Source: an uncultured Butyricicoccus sp. (lineage in GTDB: Bacteria > Bacillota > Clostridia > Oscillospirales > Butyricicoccaceae). Taken from it: a DNA stretch of 5,762 nt. The notes beneath the pieces were generated by a model. The model had not been told where the DNA came from. It did no database searches and was given only the letters and a program-made list of their open reading frames with translations. The DNA lies in the NCBI GenBank assembly GCA_900544475.1, contig UQVU01000117.1:1-5762 (forward strand). The letters run 5' to 3'. The position numbers and the translations under genes are program-made. Below are positions 4,638-5,762 of this stretch, piece by piece (position 1 is the first letter of the stretch; each line of letters begins with the position of its first letter).

Positions 4638-4665
4638 GCGCGACGGAGAAATCCGTCGCGCTTTT
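4638..4665 (+). terminator. Rho-independent terminator of the mrp operon
   Basis: GCGCGACGGA (4638-4647), a GAAA tetraloop and TCCGTCGCGC (4652-4661) form a perfect 10-bp GC-rich stem, directly followed by TTTT and, after GTCTGC, another TTTT. This is a textbook intrinsic terminator about 100 bases after the NifX-like gene. Confidence 0.92.
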
Positions 4666-4731
4666 GTCTGCTTTTACAACAACTGGATGCGCTGCTTGTG
4701 CAAAACAGCAATATCTTTTGCGTTCCTGTTC

Positions 4732-4740
4732 TGCTATACT
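4732..4740 (+). promoter_or_regulatory. Extended -10 promoter of the RDD gene
   Basis: TGC-TATACT (4732-4740) is an extended -10 element. No good -35 is found at 16-18 bases, which extended -10 promoters can tolerate. The start would be near 4747, about 29 bases before the ATG at 4776. Confidence 0.55.
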
Positions 4741-4775
4741 GGAAGCAGGATAGAGAATGCAAAGGAGGGATTTCT

Positions 4776-5762
4776 ATGAGTATGTTTTTCGCAGACGCGC
4801 CCGAAATGCTGACGCTCTCTGCGCCCTGTCCGTGGCGGCGGTACGCGGCGCGGTGGCTCGATTTATTGATTTACGGTCTGCTCTGGAACGCCGTAGCGCG
4901 GTGCATCTTCCGCCTGAACCTCGGCAGCGAGTTTTACGCGGGCTGGCTGTTTACGCTGGTTGATACGGCGGTCGGCGTGCTGCTGATGCTGCTCATCGAG
5001 CCGGTGCTGCTGCACTTCTGGGGCACGACGCCGGGCAAATGGCTGTTCGGTCTGCGCGTCCGGGCGGAAAACGGCGAGAAAATCGCGTACCGCACCGCCT
5101 TCGCCCGCACATGGCTGGTCTACACGGACGGCATGGGCTGGTATCTCCCACTCTGGATCATTTACAAGCTGTGGAAAAACTATCAGCTGTGTCAGCGTGA
5201 GGAAATGCCCTGGGACGAGGAAAACGGCTGCCGCATCGTGATGCGCGAGACAAAAATGAAGTGGTACCGCGTGCCGGCGTTTATTCTCGCGGCCGCGCTC
5301 GTTTACGGCGCGTCGTTCGGCGTCGGACTGCACGCTTCGCTGCCGCACAACCGCGGACGAATGACGCTCTCGCAGTACGTGGACAACTGCAACGAGATGC
5401 AGCGCTACCACCAGTGGGGCAGAATCGTGCGCCCGGACGGCACGCTCGGGGAAGACTCCGGCACGGAGGGGATAGTCATAACGCTCCAAAACGCCCGCGA
5501 GGAGCAGCCGGTCTGCACGGTCGAAACCGACGCGGACGGCTATGTGACGGCGGTCGAGATGCACGTAGAGATGGACGTGGAGGCTGTTGGCTATGTGCCG
5601 GGCACGGACGTCAAGACCATGATGCTCTATGCCTACGGTCTGCCGCACGAAAAGCTGAGCCTGCTGTCTCTCAGTAACGATATTCTGAGCAATCGCGACA
5701 GCTACACGCGGAACCTCGGCTCGCTCACAGTCACGCAGAAAACCGAGATGAAGGGCATTGAG
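4776..5762 (+). CDS. RDD-family membrane protein with C-terminal extracytoplasmic region (3' end missing)
   Basis: A frame of 329 codons, open at the window edge. The RDD signature is present: RRYAARWLD (21-29) at the first membrane helix (about 26-45), a second helix at about 57-80, then the family motif TPGKWLFGLRV (85-95). A third hydrophobic stretch covers about 113-131. A fourth helix (about 166-186) follows a charged loop and leads to a hydrophilic region from 187 to the edge, probably outside the membrane. RDD proteins are poorly defined; some are linked to transport or membrane stress. The extra helix plus large soluble tail is not part of the minimal RDD fold and I recognise no domain in it. 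AAAGGAGG (4761-4768) lies 7 bases before the ATG at 4776; an in-frame ATG two codons later (4782) is a weaker alternative. It stands alone after the terminator. Confidence 0.85.
   Translation, partial: MSMFFADAPEMLTLSAPCPWRRYAARWLDLLIYGLLWNAVARCIFRLNLGSEFYAGWLFTLVDTAVGVLLMLLIEPVLLHFWGTTPGKWLFGLRVRAENGEKIAYRTAFARTWLVYTDGMGWYLPLWIIYKLWKNYQLCQREEMPWDEENGCRIVMRETKMKWYRVPAFILAAALVYGASFGVGLHASLPHNRGRMTLSQYVDNCNEMQRYHQWGRIVRPDGTLGEDSGTEGIVITLQNAREEQPVCTVETDADGYVTAVEMHVEMDVEAVGYVPGTDVKTMMLYAYGLPHEKLSLLSLSNDILSNRDSYTRNLGSLTVTQKTEMKGIE

Noticed and set aside
3199..4728. Shared 9-mer GCGTTCCTG before two promoters (3199-3207 and 4720-4728)
   Set aside because: Its distance to the -10 boxes differs (about 27 against 6 bases) and flanks do not match, so chance is likely.

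Overview
The window looks like a piece of a Gram-positive gut-type Clostridia chromosome, probably of the Oscillospiraceae/Butyricicoccaceae kind. The reasons are strong AGGAGG-type ribosome binding sites, TATAAT/TATACT promoters, an S-layer-homology (SLH) surface protein, a DnaD-like plus DnaC/DnaI-like helicase-loading pair, and the clostridial pairing of an Mrp/NBP35 ATPase with a NifX-like protein. The exact genus is a guess.

Left part (1 to about 960) is clearly AT-richer than the rest. It holds the start of a secreted SLH-domain protein on the minus strand, and divergently a 79-residue XRE-type helix-turn-helix regulator. The 112-base gap between them carries the SLH promoter and three related TTTAC/GTAAA-type sites about 40 bp apart, one lying over the -10 box. 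After the regulator comes a gene-free stretch of about 360 bases. It is not empty: it has a near-consensus promoter (683-710), three strong inverted repeats (751-794, 817-878, 881-921) ending in a terminator-like T-run, and then a second promoter for the next operon. It is a good candidate for a small structured RNA or a decayed type I toxin-antitoxin locus.

Middle part (1031-2972) is a GC-rich two-gene replication operon. A DnaD-domain protein overlaps by 11 bases a DnaC/DnaI-type AAA+ helicase loader that has a Cys4 zinc-binding motif. The two products probably act together to load the replicative helicase.

The 307-base gap 2973-3279 holds 11-bp tandem repeats, three TATACT boxes, a 13-bp stem-loop and an inverted repeat touching the next ribosome binding site. 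It looks like a multi-promoter, structured leader for the mrp operon.

Right part: mrp (3280-4098), an Fe-S cluster carrier ATPase, overlaps by 4 bases (ATGA) a NifX/NifB-type cofactor-binding protein (4095-4535). Mrp has a cysteine/histidine cluster at its N-terminus and the partner has a nearly identical one at its C-terminus, which suggests that the two exchange or share a metal cluster. A GC-rich hairpin and a clear Rho-independent terminator (4638-4665) close this operon. A separate promoter then drives an RDD-family membrane protein (4776 to the window end, incomplete).
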